In this document: piece after piece, positions 56,073 to 64,000 of the stretch
Layout: each line of letters opens with the position of its first letter
How positions within the stretch are numbered: position 1 is the first letter of the stretch
Source: RBG-16-34-14 sp963727535
Lineage (GTDB): Bacteria > Bacteroidota > Ignavibacteria > Ignavibacteriales > Ignavibacteriaceae
DNA length: 64,000 nucleotides
Assembly: GCA_963727535.1 (NCBI GenBank)
Contig: CAVSGR010000004.1
Location: 372,001-436,000 of the forward strand
Reading direction: 5' to 3'
Notes under the pieces: generated by a model
The model's input: the letters and a program-made list of their open reading frames with translations, nothing else
Database searches by the model: none
What the model was told of the DNA's origin: nothing
Made by a program: the position numbers and the translations under genes

Positions 56073-56783
56073 ATGAAATCATTATTTTGTTTGGAATGCC
56101 CAAAGGCAAAATTTTCTGTCGGAATTTATTTATTTACCATATTTATTAGTACTATTTTGATAGGGTGCGCTGCAACACCTACATTTATTAAATCAGATTA
56201 TGATCAAAAACAGATCAAATCAATTGCAATAATGCCCGTGATTGATAAAAGAAAAATAGATGAAGATATAGTTCAATCACGGGAGAGCTTATCAAATATT
56301 GAAGAATTATTATCAAAAAAAATTAGGGATAAAAACTATGATGTTTTATTGCCGGGCTCTGTGAAGGATATCATAAAGGAAAAATCAATTGAAAATATGT
56401 CTCCCGAAAACTTATGTTCACTACTAAAGGTTGACGGAATTCTATACAGTGAGCTATTCGATTATAGCGATCAGTTTTTTATACATCATTCGATAAAAAT
56501 GGGTCTTAAAATTTTTGATGCAAAAGGCGATAGTTTATGGATAAATGATCTGGATGATAGTGACAGACCGTACCTGTCTGCAATTGGTACTTCGCTGGGT
56601 TGGGCAATCGGCGTAGCCGTTGACAACAAAATATCTTCAAAAAATAAATTGCCAACAATTCTTGCCGGTGTGGCCGCCGCCGAATTAGTATATGTTATTG
56701 TAGATGGAGTTAGTGATGAAACATCTCAGAGTATTGATAAAGTATTAAAATCATTACCTGAAAGAAAAGGTTCTATGAAATGA
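56073..56783 (+). CDS. DUF799/GNA1162-like lipoprotein
   Basis: A 236-residue protein. After a basic N-terminus and hydrophobic stretch, ISTILIGCAATP is a lipobox. The body reads IKSIAIMPVIDKRK, ELLSKKIRDKNYDVLLPGSVKDI and LLKVDGILYSELFDYS, the layout of the DUF799 (GNA1162) envelope lipoproteins and of the broader CsgG/LpoB fold. Likely outer-membrane anchored. It is island cargo. Confidence 0.65.
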   Translation: MKSLFCLECPKAKFSVGIYLFTIFISTILIGCAATPTFIKSDYDQKQIKSIAIMPVIDKRKIDEDIVQSRESLSNIEELLSKKIRDKNYDVLLPGSVKDIIKEKSIENMSPENLCSLLKVDGILYSELFDYSDQFFIHHSIKMGLKIFDAKGDSLWINDLDDSDRPYLSAIGTSLGWAIGVAVDNKISSKNKLPTILAGVAAAELVYVIVDGVSDETSQSIDKVLKSLPERKGSMK

Positions 56784-56884
56784 AATTAATATTTGTTTTA
56801 CTCTACAACAAAAATAAAAATAATTCTTAAGCAAATCGAATTATAATTTCTTTAAAGCAGACACAAAACAAAGGAAAAAGTACA

Positions 56885-57586
56885 ATGACTACTAACAAAC
56901 GAGTTATAACATCACCGAGAAATATTGCGATGGCGGCGGGTGTACTTTACCTGCTCACCTTTGTCTCCATCCCGACTCTTACTCTCTATAGTTCGGTACA
57001 CGATCCTAACTACGTCGTCGGCTCCGGGCAGGATACTTCAGTCATCATCGGCGGCATCTTGGAGATCGTTGTGGCTTTGGCAGGGATCGGCACCGCCGTC
57101 GTTCTCTTCCCGCTGCTCAGGAAACAAAACGAAAGTTTCGCACTCGGTCTTGTTGCTGCACGAATCCTGGAATCCAGCACTATATTCGTTGGCGTGGCGT
57201 TCATATTATCTATTGTGACTTTGCGTCAGACCGGAGCTGGAGCTGATGCTTTAATCACCAGCCATGCGCTTGTCGTGCTGTATGACCGCATCTTCCTGCT
57301 CGGGCAAAGCTTTATGCCTGCAGTATGCGATCTGTTGCTAGGATTACTGCTGTATAAGTCGCGCCTGGTACCCCGAGCCCTTGCTTTGATCGGAATTGTT
57401 GGAGCGCCCATACTTGTCGTTGGTTACATTGCGGTGATGTTTGATCTTATCGGGCGACTTTCCCCCTTGGCAGCTCTATCTGCTGTTCCGGTGGCACTGT
57501 TTGAGTTTTCTCTGGGAGTCTGGCTGGTTGTCAAAGGTTTCAATCCTTCAGCCCCTTTAGTAATAGCTATTAAAACAATTAATTAA
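56885..57586 (+). CDS. DUF4386 membrane protein of foreign base composition
   Basis: A 233-residue protein with six hydrophobic segments: NIAMAAGVLYLLTFVS, VEIVVALAG-like GGILEIVVALAGIGTAV, RILESSTIFVGVAF and FMPAVCDLLLGLLLY are typical of DUF4386. Base use is very unlike its neighbours: I count 34 G or C in the 60 bases 57001-57060, against 24 in 58021-58080. Its codons are rich in GC endings, so it looks recently acquired from a higher-GC genome. Function unknown. Confidence 0.82.
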   Translation: MTTNKRVITSPRNIAMAAGVLYLLTFVSIPTLTLYSSVHDPNYVVGSGQDTSVIIGGILEIVVALAGIGTAVVLFPLLRKQNESFALGLVAARILESSTIFVGVAFILSIVTLRQTGAGADALITSHALVVLYDRIFLLGQSFMPAVCDLLLGLLLYKSRLVPRALALIGIVGAPILVVGYIAVMFDLIGRLSPLAALSAVPVALFEFSLGVWLVVKGFNPSAPLVIAIKTIN

Positions 57587-57602
57587 TTAATATAAATAAA
57601 AA

Positions 57603-57692
57603 ACTAAACGTCTGGAGTAGTACCTCAAAACAGTTTCAGGAATAGCATTTCCCAAGAAACGAATTTTAACCTACGAAGCCTTGGCGAAGTAG
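57603..57692 (+). pseudogene. 3' remnant of a fourth GIY-YIG ORF
   Basis: Reads TKRLE-stop-YLKTVSGIAFPKKR and then ILTYEALAK with its stop, the C-terminal third of a GIY-YIG protein including the conserved Glu, interrupted by TAG at 57618-57620. From 57656 on it is almost identical to the end of GIY-YIG B at 30802-30838, including the nested hairpin (57670-57693). No N-terminal part is present. Confidence 0.8.
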
Positions 57693-57693
57693 G

Positions 57694-57708
57694 TCCCGGC
57701 CTCTCCGC
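57694..57708 (+). repeat. Duplicate of the tRNA-Ser(GCT) 3' end (right attachment-like site)
   Basis: TCCCGGCCTCTCCGC is identical to tRNA bases 53669-53683 and directly follows the GIY-YIG remnant, as at the tRNA-Ser(CGA) locus. With the tRNA it brackets the 4-kb island. Confidence 0.82.
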
Positions 57709-57876
57709 TCTACTTTACCAAGGTTTACTATCAGAAACTTCAAATGGGGGTGAGTCATTATAGCTTCTCCCTACATTATTCCAAAATTGATTAACAATCC
57801 TTTTTGCTTACTAAGTTTGATTATCAAGAGCCTATTTGATAATTTTCAATTCTAATAAAGAATATTTACGGCACCG

Positions 57877-59046
57877 ATGAAGAAATTTAATGGAGTAGAC
57901 TATTTTAATATCAAATCTCTTCTTTCTGAAGAAGAGATAATGATACGTGATCTTGTAAGAGAATTTGTATCGGAAGAAATAATTCCCATAATTGAAGAAT
58001 ATAACCGGGAAGGCAAATTTCCATTACAGCTTGTTCCTAAAATGGCGGAGATAGGTTTATTCGGTTCAAACTTACCATCTCAATATGGCGGTTCCGATAT
58101 GAATAATGTAGCTTATGGACTTGTTATGCAGGAACTTGAAAGAGGGGACAGTGGAATAAGAAGTTTTGCTTCTGTACAAAGTGCACTCGTTATGTATCCT
58201 ATTTTTACCTTTGGAAGCGAGCAACAGAAAGAAAAATGGCTTCCCCAATTAGCTAAAGGAGAAAAGATAGGATGTTTCGGTTTAACTGAACCTGATTATG
58301 GTTCAAACCCGGGAGGTATGGTAACTAAAGCTGAAAAGGTTGAAGGAGGCTATAAAATCAACGGCGCAAAGATGTGGATTACAAACGGGACTATTGCTGA
58401 TGTTGCTGTTGTTTGGGCTAAGCTTGATGGTGTGGTAAAGGGTTTTCTAGTTGAAAAAGGAATGAAAGGATTTTCTGCACCGGAAATGAAGGGGAAACAT
58501 TCATTGCGTGCATCTGTAACGTCAGAATTAGTATTTGAAGATGTTGTTGTTCCCGAAGAAAACGTGTTACCCAAAACTGAAGGTTTGAAGAATCCGCTGA
58601 TGTGTTTGAACCAGGCACGATATGGAATAGCCTGGGGCGTTGTCGGTTCAATGATGGCTTGTTATGATGCTGCATTAAATTATGCGAAATCAAGAGTGCA
58701 ATTCAGTAAACCGATTGCCGCTTATCAGATTACACAAGAAAAATTAGTATATATGCTGACGGAAATAACAAAAGCTCAGCTTCTTAATATTCAACTTGGC
58801 AGAATGAAAGATAACGGAACATTGAATCACACACACGTTTCGTTAGCTAAAAGAAATAATTGTGAAAAAGCTCTGGACATTGCGAGAGTAGCAAGAGAAA
58901 TATTTGGCGCCAACGGTATTCTTGATGAATATCCTGTCATGAGACATTCCGCTAATCTCGAATCGGTCAAGACTTATGAAGGAACTCACGAAATGCATAC
59001 ACTCATTATCGGTGAGGATATAACAGGATTCGCAGCCTTTGACTAA
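57877..59046 (+). CDS. Acyl-CoA dehydrogenase, glutaryl-CoA dehydrogenase-like
   Basis: FAD-dependent enzyme of 389 residues. FGLTEPDYGSNPGGM is the FAD/substrate loop, WITNGTIADVAVVWAK the central beta domain, and YEGTHEMHTLIIGEDI holds the catalytic Glu at the same place as in glutaryl-CoA dehydrogenase. CLNQARYGIAWGVVG also fits that branch. The exact acyl chain is uncertain. It lies just outside the island, 18 bases before guaB. Confidence 0.88.
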   Translation: MKKFNGVDYFNIKSLLSEEEIMIRDLVREFVSEEIIPIIEEYNREGKFPLQLVPKMAEIGLFGSNLPSQYGGSDMNNVAYGLVMQELERGDSGIRSFASVQSALVMYPIFTFGSEQQKEKWLPQLAKGEKIGCFGLTEPDYGSNPGGMVTKAEKVEGGYKINGAKMWITNGTIADVAVVWAKLDGVVKGFLVEKGMKGFSAPEMKGKHSLRASVTSELVFEDVVVPEENVLPKTEGLKNPLMCLNQARYGIAWGVVGSMMACYDAALNYAKSRVQFSKPIAAYQITQEKLVYMLTEITKAQLLNIQLGRMKDNGTLNHTHVSLAKRNNCEKALDIARVAREIFGANGILDEYPVMRHSANLESVKTYEGTHEMHTLIIGEDITGFAAFD

Positions 59047-59063
59047 TTAAACCTGGAGGAAAG

Positions 59064-60539
59064 ATCAAAGATCAAAAAAATAACTTAATAGAAGGATTAA
59101 CATTTGACGATGTCCTTCTAGTGCCTGCCAAATCAGCAATACTTCCGCGTGAAGTTGATATATCCACGCGTTTGACAAATGATATAAAACTTAATGTTCC
59201 AGTAATTTCGGCAGCAATGGATACTGTTACAGAGTCAGAAATGGCAATAGCGATTGCTCGTGAAGGAGGCATTGGGATTCTTCATAAAAATATGAGCATT
59301 GAAGCTCAATGTAACGAGGTTGATAAAGTTAAACGTTCTGAGAGTGGAATGATAAGAGACCCTGTTACCCTTACTGCGAATAAAACCATTGGTGAAGCGC
59401 TTGAATTAATGAAGAAATACAGAATTTCCGGGATACCCATTATTGATAATAAACTCAAACTGGTTGGTATTTTAACAAACAGAGATCTTAGGTTCGAACC
59501 GAACAGGAAACTAAAAGTAAAAGACTTGATGACAAGTGAAAATTTGATTACAGCTCCTTTAGGAACGAATCTTGAAAAAGCAGAAAAGATTCTTCAGAAA
59601 TATAAAATTGAAAAGCTTCCCGTTGTTGATCGGAATGGAATCTTAAAAGGTCTGATTACTTTTAAGGATATAATGAAAAAGAAGAAACATCCTTTCGCAT
59701 GTAAAGATGAACATGGAAGATTAAGGGTGGGAGCAGCGGTTGGTGTTACGGTTGATACTATGGACAGAATATCTGCACTATCAAAAGCCGGAGTTGACGC
59801 AATAGTTATTGATACTGCACACGGACATTCAGTAGGAGTTATGAATGTTATTAAAGATGCGAGAAAAAAATTCAAATATGAACAACTAATTGCTGGAAAT
59901 ATAGGGACTTACGAGGCATCAGTTGATTTATTAAATTGTGGTGTTGACGCTGTAAAAGTTGGAATTGGACCGGGTTCAATCTGTACGACAAGAATAATTG
60001 CAGGCGTAGGGGTTCCACAAATAACGGCAATTTCTGAAGTTTATAGAGGAGCAAAAAAGCGAGGTATCCCCGTAATTGCAGATGGAGGTGTAAAACAAAC
60101 AGGTGATTTTGCTAAAGCTATTGCGGCGGGAGCAGATTCAGTTATGCTCGGTGGTTTTTTTGCCGGAGTTGAAGAAAGCCCGGGAGAAAAAATATTATTT
60201 GAAGGAAGAAGCTTTAAAATGTATCGTGGAATGGGATCGCTTTCTGCTATGAAACGTGGAAGCAAAGACAGATATTTTCAGGATGTTGAGGACGATATAG
60301 CTAAACTTGTTCCGGAAGGTGTTGAAGGAAGGGTTCCATATAAAGGTCCTTTGTCTGATACTATTTATCAGCTTTCAGGAGGATTAAGAGCAGCTATGGG
60401 ATATTGCGGTGCAAAAAATATTAATCAACTGAAGACAAAAACGCGGTTTATTAAAGTTACTTTAACGGGTTTAAAAGAGAGTCACCCCCACGATGTTATA
60501 ATTACAAAAGAGGCCCCCAATTATCACATCCAGAGCTGA
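59064..60539 (+). CDS. guaB: IMP dehydrogenase with non-AUG start
   Basis: Oxidises IMP to XMP, the committed step to GMP. The catalytic Cys loop is GIGPGSICTTRIIAGVGVP; two CBS domains lie at about residues 90-210 (TANKTIGEALELMKKYRISG, KIEKLPVVDRNG). The usual N-terminus EGLTFDDVLLVPAKS lies upstream of the first GTG (59121), so translation must begin earlier. The frame opens at 59043 and holds no ATG, GTG or TTG; the best candidate is ATC 59064, 4 bases after GGAGGA. That gives 491 residues. A miscalled ATG is the other explanation. Confidence 0.9.
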   Translation: MKDQKNNLIEGLTFDDVLLVPAKSAILPREVDISTRLTNDIKLNVPVISAAMDTVTESEMAIAIAREGGIGILHKNMSIEAQCNEVDKVKRSESGMIRDPVTLTANKTIGEALELMKKYRISGIPIIDNKLKLVGILTNRDLRFEPNRKLKVKDLMTSENLITAPLGTNLEKAEKILQKYKIEKLPVVDRNGILKGLITFKDIMKKKKHPFACKDEHGRLRVGAAVGVTVDTMDRISALSKAGVDAIVIDTAHGHSVGVMNVIKDARKKFKYEQLIAGNIGTYEASVDLLNCGVDAVKVGIGPGSICTTRIIAGVGVPQITAISEVYRGAKKRGIPVIADGGVKQTGDFAKAIAAGADSVMLGGFFAGVEESPGEKILFEGRSFKMYRGMGSLSAMKRGSKDRYFQDVEDDIAKLVPEGVEGRVPYKGPLSDTIYQLSGGLRAAMGYCGAKNINQLKTKTRFIKVTLTGLKESHPHDVIITKEAPNYHIQS

Positions 60540-60579
60540 GATTTATTAGAGAGGGCACACATAAGGTTCTGGTTATTAA

Positions 60580-61866
60580 ATGTATAAAGTATTAGTTGTA
60601 GCATATTATTTCCCACCTATGGGTTTAAGCGGAGTTCAACGGACGCTTAAATTTGTTAAGTACATGAAAAATTATAATTGGGAACCGACCGTTCTTACTT
60701 CCGGAAATGTCGCTTATTTTGCTCACGATAAAATCCTCGCTGCTGAAGCAGAAAATGCCGGAATAAAAATTATAAGGATTGGAGGAAAAGAACCGAATTC
60801 TCTTTTATCAAGGAAATATGGTACTGTAAAACCTCCACGGGAATTTGTAAGAAAACTACTGAGCATGATTAGTCAGACTTTCTTTATTCCGGATAACAAA
60901 ATTTCCTGGTCCAAGAAAGCAGCAAGTGAGATTAAGAAACTTCTTAAAGAAGAAAATTTCGATGTAATTTTTATTACGGGTCCGCCTTTCTCTTCATTTT
61001 ATCATTTAAGAAAGTTAAAAAAACAAGATATCCCGATTATGTTTGATTACAGGGATCTCTGGTATGGAAGCTACTTCGCTTTTTATCCGACTCCTTTTCA
61101 TAAAGCTTTACATAAAAGAATGGAATACCTGTCTTTGAAGGCAGCAGAAAAAATCATTGTTACAAACAGGAAGATTAAAGAGAAACTGATTCATACTTAT
61201 AAATTTTTAACTTTTAACGATGTTGTTATTATCTCACATGGATTTGATACTGAAGATTTTGAAAATGTGCAGCCTGAGCCAAAGCTAAACGACAAAATGA
61301 TTATAACTTATTCCGGTGTTTTTATTGAATATTGTACTCCAAAATACTTTCTTCAGGCTTTCAAAAATTTAACAATAGAGAGACCGGATATAACCGCACA
61401 AATTCAACTTAATTTTGTTGGCTATCTTGGTAAAGAAAATAGAGCTTTAATAAAGAGGTTAAACATAGAAGAGTTTATTAAAGAATTTGGTTATGTTGAT
61501 CATAAAGAAGCAATAAAAAAAATAGTTTCGAGTGATGTACTTTGGATGATGGTGGGGAAGAAAAAAAATATTGATGCAATTCTACCTGGCAAATTATTAG
61601 AATACATGGGTTCAAGAAAACCGGTTATTGGTTGTGTTCCGGAGGGAGTAGCAAGACTTGTACTTGAAGAATATGGTGCTTCTTTTTTAACTGAACCGGA
61701 CAATGTTGAAGAAATTAAAAATGTGCTGCTCAAAGTCTTCGATCTTCACAAAAAAAATCAACTTCCTGTTCCGGATGAGAATATGTTGCAGAAATACAGA
61801 CGGGATGCTCTGACGGAACAACTGACAAAACAAATGCAGCATATTGCAAAGAAGGATGTCTTATGA
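60580..61866 (+). CDS. GT4-type glycosyltransferase
   Basis: A 428-residue enzyme with two Rossmann-like halves. The N-terminal half has YYFPPMGLSGVQRTLKFVKYM, the second half ITYSGVFIEY, the nucleotide-sugar region FIKEFGYVDHKEAIKKI and PGKLLEYMGSRKPVIG. It likely adds sugars to surface polysaccharide. Its stop overlaps purD by 4 bases. Confidence 0.88.
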   Translation: MYKVLVVAYYFPPMGLSGVQRTLKFVKYMKNYNWEPTVLTSGNVAYFAHDKILAAEAENAGIKIIRIGGKEPNSLLSRKYGTVKPPREFVRKLLSMISQTFFIPDNKISWSKKAASEIKKLLKEENFDVIFITGPPFSSFYHLRKLKKQDIPIMFDYRDLWYGSYFAFYPTPFHKALHKRMEYLSLKAAEKIIVTNRKIKEKLIHTYKFLTFNDVVIISHGFDTEDFENVQPEPKLNDKMIITYSGVFIEYCTPKYFLQAFKNLTIERPDITAQIQLNFVGYLGKENRALIKRLNIEEFIKEFGYVDHKEAIKKIVSSDVLWMMVGKKKNIDAILPGKLLEYMGSRKPVIGCVPEGVARLVLEEYGASFLTEPDNVEEIKNVLLKVFDLHKKNQLPVPDENMLQKYRRDALTEQLTKQMQHIAKKDVL

Positions 61867-63140
61867 GAGTTTTACTTATCGGCTCCGGGGGAAGGGAACA
61901 TGCTTTAGCGGTTAAAATTAGTAAGAGTTCTATTCTTGATAAACTCTTTATTTTACCGGGAAATCCCGGGACAAAACAAGTTGGCGAAAACGTTAAAGTA
62001 AACCCTTCTGATCATGAAAAAGTACTTCAATTTTGTAGAGATGAAGCAATCGACCTGGTTGTTATAGGACCGGAACAGCCTTTAGTAGAAGGCTTAAGTG
62101 ATTATTTAAGAAATGAAGAATTTAAAGTTTTTGGTCCAGGTAAAAAAGCTGCCGAAATTGAAGCTTATAAATCTTTTGCCAAGCAATTGATGAAAAAGTA
62201 TAATATTCCGACTTCAGATTTTATTGAGTTTAAAGCTGATGAATACGATAATGCTATTTCTTATTTAAAAGAAACAAAGTATCCCTGTGTTATTAAAGCT
62301 GATGGACTTGCGGCAGGTAAAGGCGTTTTAATCTGCAAAAATTTTGATGAAGCGGAAAAAGGATTGAAGGAAATATTTCTGGATAGAGTTTTCGGTTCTT
62401 CCGGAGATAAAGTGGTTATAGAAGAATTTATGGAAGGGGAAGAAGCCTCAATATTTGCGATAACAGACGGAAATGATTTTATCTGTTTACCTTCGAGTCA
62501 GGACCATAAAAGAATTGGTGATAATGATATCGGTAAAAATACTGGCGGTATGGGAGCTTATTCTCCGGCACCTGTTATTACTTTTGATATTTTGACGCAG
62601 GTAGAAGATAAAATTATTAAGCCTACACTCGATGGAATGATGAAAGAAGGTTGTCCATTTTCAGGATGCCTTTATGTAGGTCTGATGATAACCAATGAAG
62701 GACCAAAGGTAGTAGAATATAATTGTCGTTTCGGTGATCCTGAAACACAAGTTGTGCTTCCTGTTATAAAAGGTGATTTCTTGAAATTACTTTATTCTTC
62801 TGCTGTTGGAAAACTGGATAAAAATTCTGTTTATTATGAAGATGGATGCGCTGTTTGTGTTGTAGCTTCTTCAAAGGGTTATCCCGATTCTTACCAGAAA
62901 GGATTTGAAATTACCGGACTCGATATAGATGACAAGAAAATTTTAGTCTATCATGCCGGTACTGATGAAGTCAATGATAAGATTGTTACCAACGGTGGAA
63001 GAGTCTTAGGAGTTACCTCTGTTCTTAATGAAAACGATTTAAGAAAAGCCAGAAATAAAGCTTACGAAGCAATTAATGAAATTCATTTTGATGGTATGTA
63101 TTTTAGAAAAGATATTGCTGTAAAAGCGTTGAATAGATAA
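61863..63140 (+). CDS. purD: Phosphoribosylamine-glycine ligase
   Basis: Second step of purine synthesis, an ATP-grasp enzyme of 425 residues. LIGSGGREHALAVKI opens the protein; KADGLAAGKGVLIC is the ATP-grasp loop, QDHKRIGDNDIGKNTGGMGAYSP the PurD signature and EYNCRFGDPETQ a metal site. It pairs functionally with guaB nearby. A palindromic repeat follows its stop. Confidence 0.97.
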   Translation: MRVLLIGSGGREHALAVKISKSSILDKLFILPGNPGTKQVGENVKVNPSDHEKVLQFCRDEAIDLVVIGPEQPLVEGLSDYLRNEEFKVFGPGKKAAEIEAYKSFAKQLMKKYNIPTSDFIEFKADEYDNAISYLKETKYPCVIKADGLAAGKGVLICKNFDEAEKGLKEIFLDRVFGSSGDKVVIEEFMEGEEASIFAITDGNDFICLPSSQDHKRIGDNDIGKNTGGMGAYSPAPVITFDILTQVEDKIIKPTLDGMMKEGCPFSGCLYVGLMITNEGPKVVEYNCRFGDPETQVVLPVIKGDFLKLLYSSAVGKLDKNSVYYEDGCAVCVVASSKGYPDSYQKGFEITGLDIDDKKILVYHAGTDEVNDKIVTNGGRVLGVTSVLNENDLRKARNKAYEAINEIHFDGMYFRKDIAVKALNR

Positions 63141-63275
63141 TAATAGCCCCGACATTTATGTCGGGGATAAAATTAAACATTACAACTGAGGGTTTTAACC
63201 CAAATTAAAATTTTGGCTAAAGCCGATATTCTAAAGTGTTTGTTTCCCCCGTCCTAAGGGACGGGGCTATTAAAA
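63141..63275. repeat. Dispersed palindromic repeat, copy 2
   Basis: Contains CCCCGACAT-TT-ATGTCGGGG (63147-63166), GGGTTTTAACCC (63190-63201), TTTTGGCTAAAGCC (63211-63224) and the hairpin CCCCGTCC/GGACGGGG (63247-63266). It matches the copy at 38150-38265 in reverse complement. It fills the gap between convergent purD and the MauE/DoxX gene and may terminate both. Confidence 0.78.
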
Positions 63276-63290
63276 AAATCTTATTAAAAT

Positions 63291-63743
63291 TTAATCAGAA
63301 CCCTTAGTGCTAAAACTAATCGAACCGCCTCCAAAATAAACGAGCAGAATTCCCGTTAATAACATTAAAGTATTTTCGATCAATTTCATTATTCCTACTT
63401 TGGTTCCGCTTAAAGTTCCGAAGCAGCCGCAATCAATATTTAATCCTCTGAAAAGACTTATAACAATTGCAATTATAAAAATGCCAAGCATAGCAGAAAT
63501 TATAAAAGCATTTTCTTTGACTTTTATTCCAAAGATTAAAAGAATACCAGTTGTAACTTCTATCCATGGTAAAATAAGAGCGGCAATGTTTATTAATGAA
63601 AAGGGGAGCAGCTTATAATTATTTATTGCTCTTGCAAATCCTGAAGGATCAGAAATCTTTTCCATTCCGGCATATATAAAAATAAACCCGATTATAATTC
63701 TGCAAACAAGCAGAAGATATTTATTCTTTAATATTTTTTTCAT
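63291..63743 (-). CDS. MauE/DoxX-family membrane protein
   Basis: A 150-residue protein with four hydrophobic segments. The start at 63743 (MKKILKNKYLLLVCRIIIGFIFIYAGMEKI) is preferred; a longer frame overlaps the rhodanese gene by over 100 bases. The Cys pair in LNIDCGCFGTLSG is typical of MauE-like members, which work with thiol-redox partners. The neighbouring rhodanese supports a sulfur or redox role. It overlaps that gene by 23 bases. Confidence 0.85.
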   Translation of the reverse strand: MKKILKNKYLLLVCRIIIGFIFIYAGMEKISDPSGFARAINNYKLLPFSLINIAALILPWIEVTTGILLIFGIKVKENAFIISAMLGIFIIAIVISLFRGLNIDCGCFGTLSGTKVGIMKLIENTLMLLTGILLVYFGGGSISFSTKGSD

Positions 63744-64000
63744 TCTTATTTCCGGATGATTCAACAGGATATTTTGCTTTTTGCCAGTCATTCCAGCCGC
63801 CAAAAAAAACATATAATTTTTTATACCCCATATCGAACATAACATTGCCGAGAACAATGCTCAGGTCACAGTCGGAACCGGCGCAATAAGTTACAATTTG
63901 TTGATTTTTATCTATCTTTTTAAGCATATATTCATAATCATCGAAATGATCCATTGGAATATTAATAGCATTTTTGACGTGAGCAGCCTTATAATCTTCC
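63721..64000 (-). CDS. Rhodanese-like domain protein (5' partial)
   Basis: The C-terminal 90 or so residues of a rhodanese domain; the gene continues beyond the window. HVKNAINIPMDHFDDYEYML precedes the active-site loop VTYCAGSDCDLS, whose first Cys would carry the persulfide, and GWNDWQKAKYPVE is the usual end. It is probably co-transcribed with the MauE/DoxX gene. Confidence 0.85.
   Translation of the reverse strand, partial: EDYKAAHVKNAINIPMDHFDDYEYMLKKIDKNQQIVTYCAGSDCDLSIVLGNVMFDMGYKKLYVFFGGWNDWQKAKYPVESSGNKNEKNIKE

Noticed and set aside
57226..57411. Antisense ORFs over the DUF4386 gene
   Set aside because: High GC lengthens random frames there; none has a recognisable protein pattern, while the forward frame is a clear DUF4386.
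1..64000. CRISPR arrays, cas genes, integrases, transposases or phage structural genes
   Set aside because: I looked for regularly spaced repeats and for recombinase-like proteins in all frames and saw none. Mobility is suggested only by the GIY-YIG/tRNA units and small repeats.

Overview
This is an AT-rich bacterial chromosome segment of mostly housekeeping genes with short gaps and many overlapping starts and stops. The gene set fits the Bacteroidota/Chlorobi group, most likely Ignavibacteria: BshC (bacillithiol), pyruvoyl arginine decarboxylase, type 2 IPP isomerase, a fused PabB-PabC, bifunctional phosphoglucose/phosphomannose isomerase, HPr plus enzyme I without any EII, many TTG starts and few strong Shine-Dalgarno sites. 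The lineage is inferred from gene content; there is no rRNA here to confirm it.

Layout. 1-4.1 kb: TonB-dependent receptor, thiamine pyrophosphokinase and SSS symporter, a plausible thiamine-uptake module. 4-8.8 kb (minus strand): TerC, arginine decarboxylase, tyrS, smpB and an Ig-repeat lipoprotein. 9.3-10.3 kb: a broken SIR2-like gene. 10.4-17.5 kb: pabBC, then the overlapping set fni / polyprenyl synthase / ptsH / ptsI, then PGI-PMI. 17.6-22.2 kb: a peptidase/propeller/barrel surface protein, a BamB-like lipoprotein and a PEGA protein. 22.3-27.6 kb: slyD, prmC, dtd, a metalloenzyme and comEC. 28-31 kb: two tRNA-Ser genes, each with a small GIY-YIG ORF. 31-36.5 kb: MATE, eIF2B-like, DnaQ-Cho and ymdB. 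36.5-38.3 kb: a DNA methylase and a damaged DUF3644 gene. 38.3-47.4 kb: folD, deoC, trmH, aroA, bshC and an envelope cluster. 49.2-53.4 kb: a zinc-uptake operon. 53.5-57.7 kb: an accessory island at a third tRNA-Ser gene. 57.9-64 kb: acyl-CoA dehydrogenase, guaB, glycosyltransferase, purD, MauE/DoxX and rhodanese.

The most interesting signal is the link between tRNA-Ser genes and small GIY-YIG ORFs. All three tRNA genes in the window are tRNA-Ser, with anticodons GGA, CGA and GCT, and each touches or adjoins an 83-88 aa GIY-YIG ORF. Around them lie extra partial copies of the same tRNA (5' halves or 3' ends), as if the units insert at tRNA-Ser and regenerate it. At the third locus, a 3' end copy and the tail of another GIY-YIG ORF lie 4 kb downstream, bracketing a cargo of an AraC-type regulator, DUF2938, a GNA1162-like lipoprotein and a GC-rich DUF4386 gene. 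Small nested hairpins have been inserted into the decayed tRNA copies.

The second striking feature is about fourteen single-base insertions breaking ten genes in the first 37.4 kb, including essential tyrS. Every repaired gene regains a family-typical length, so consensus errors are the likeliest cause. Coordinates of these genes are given for the repaired reading.
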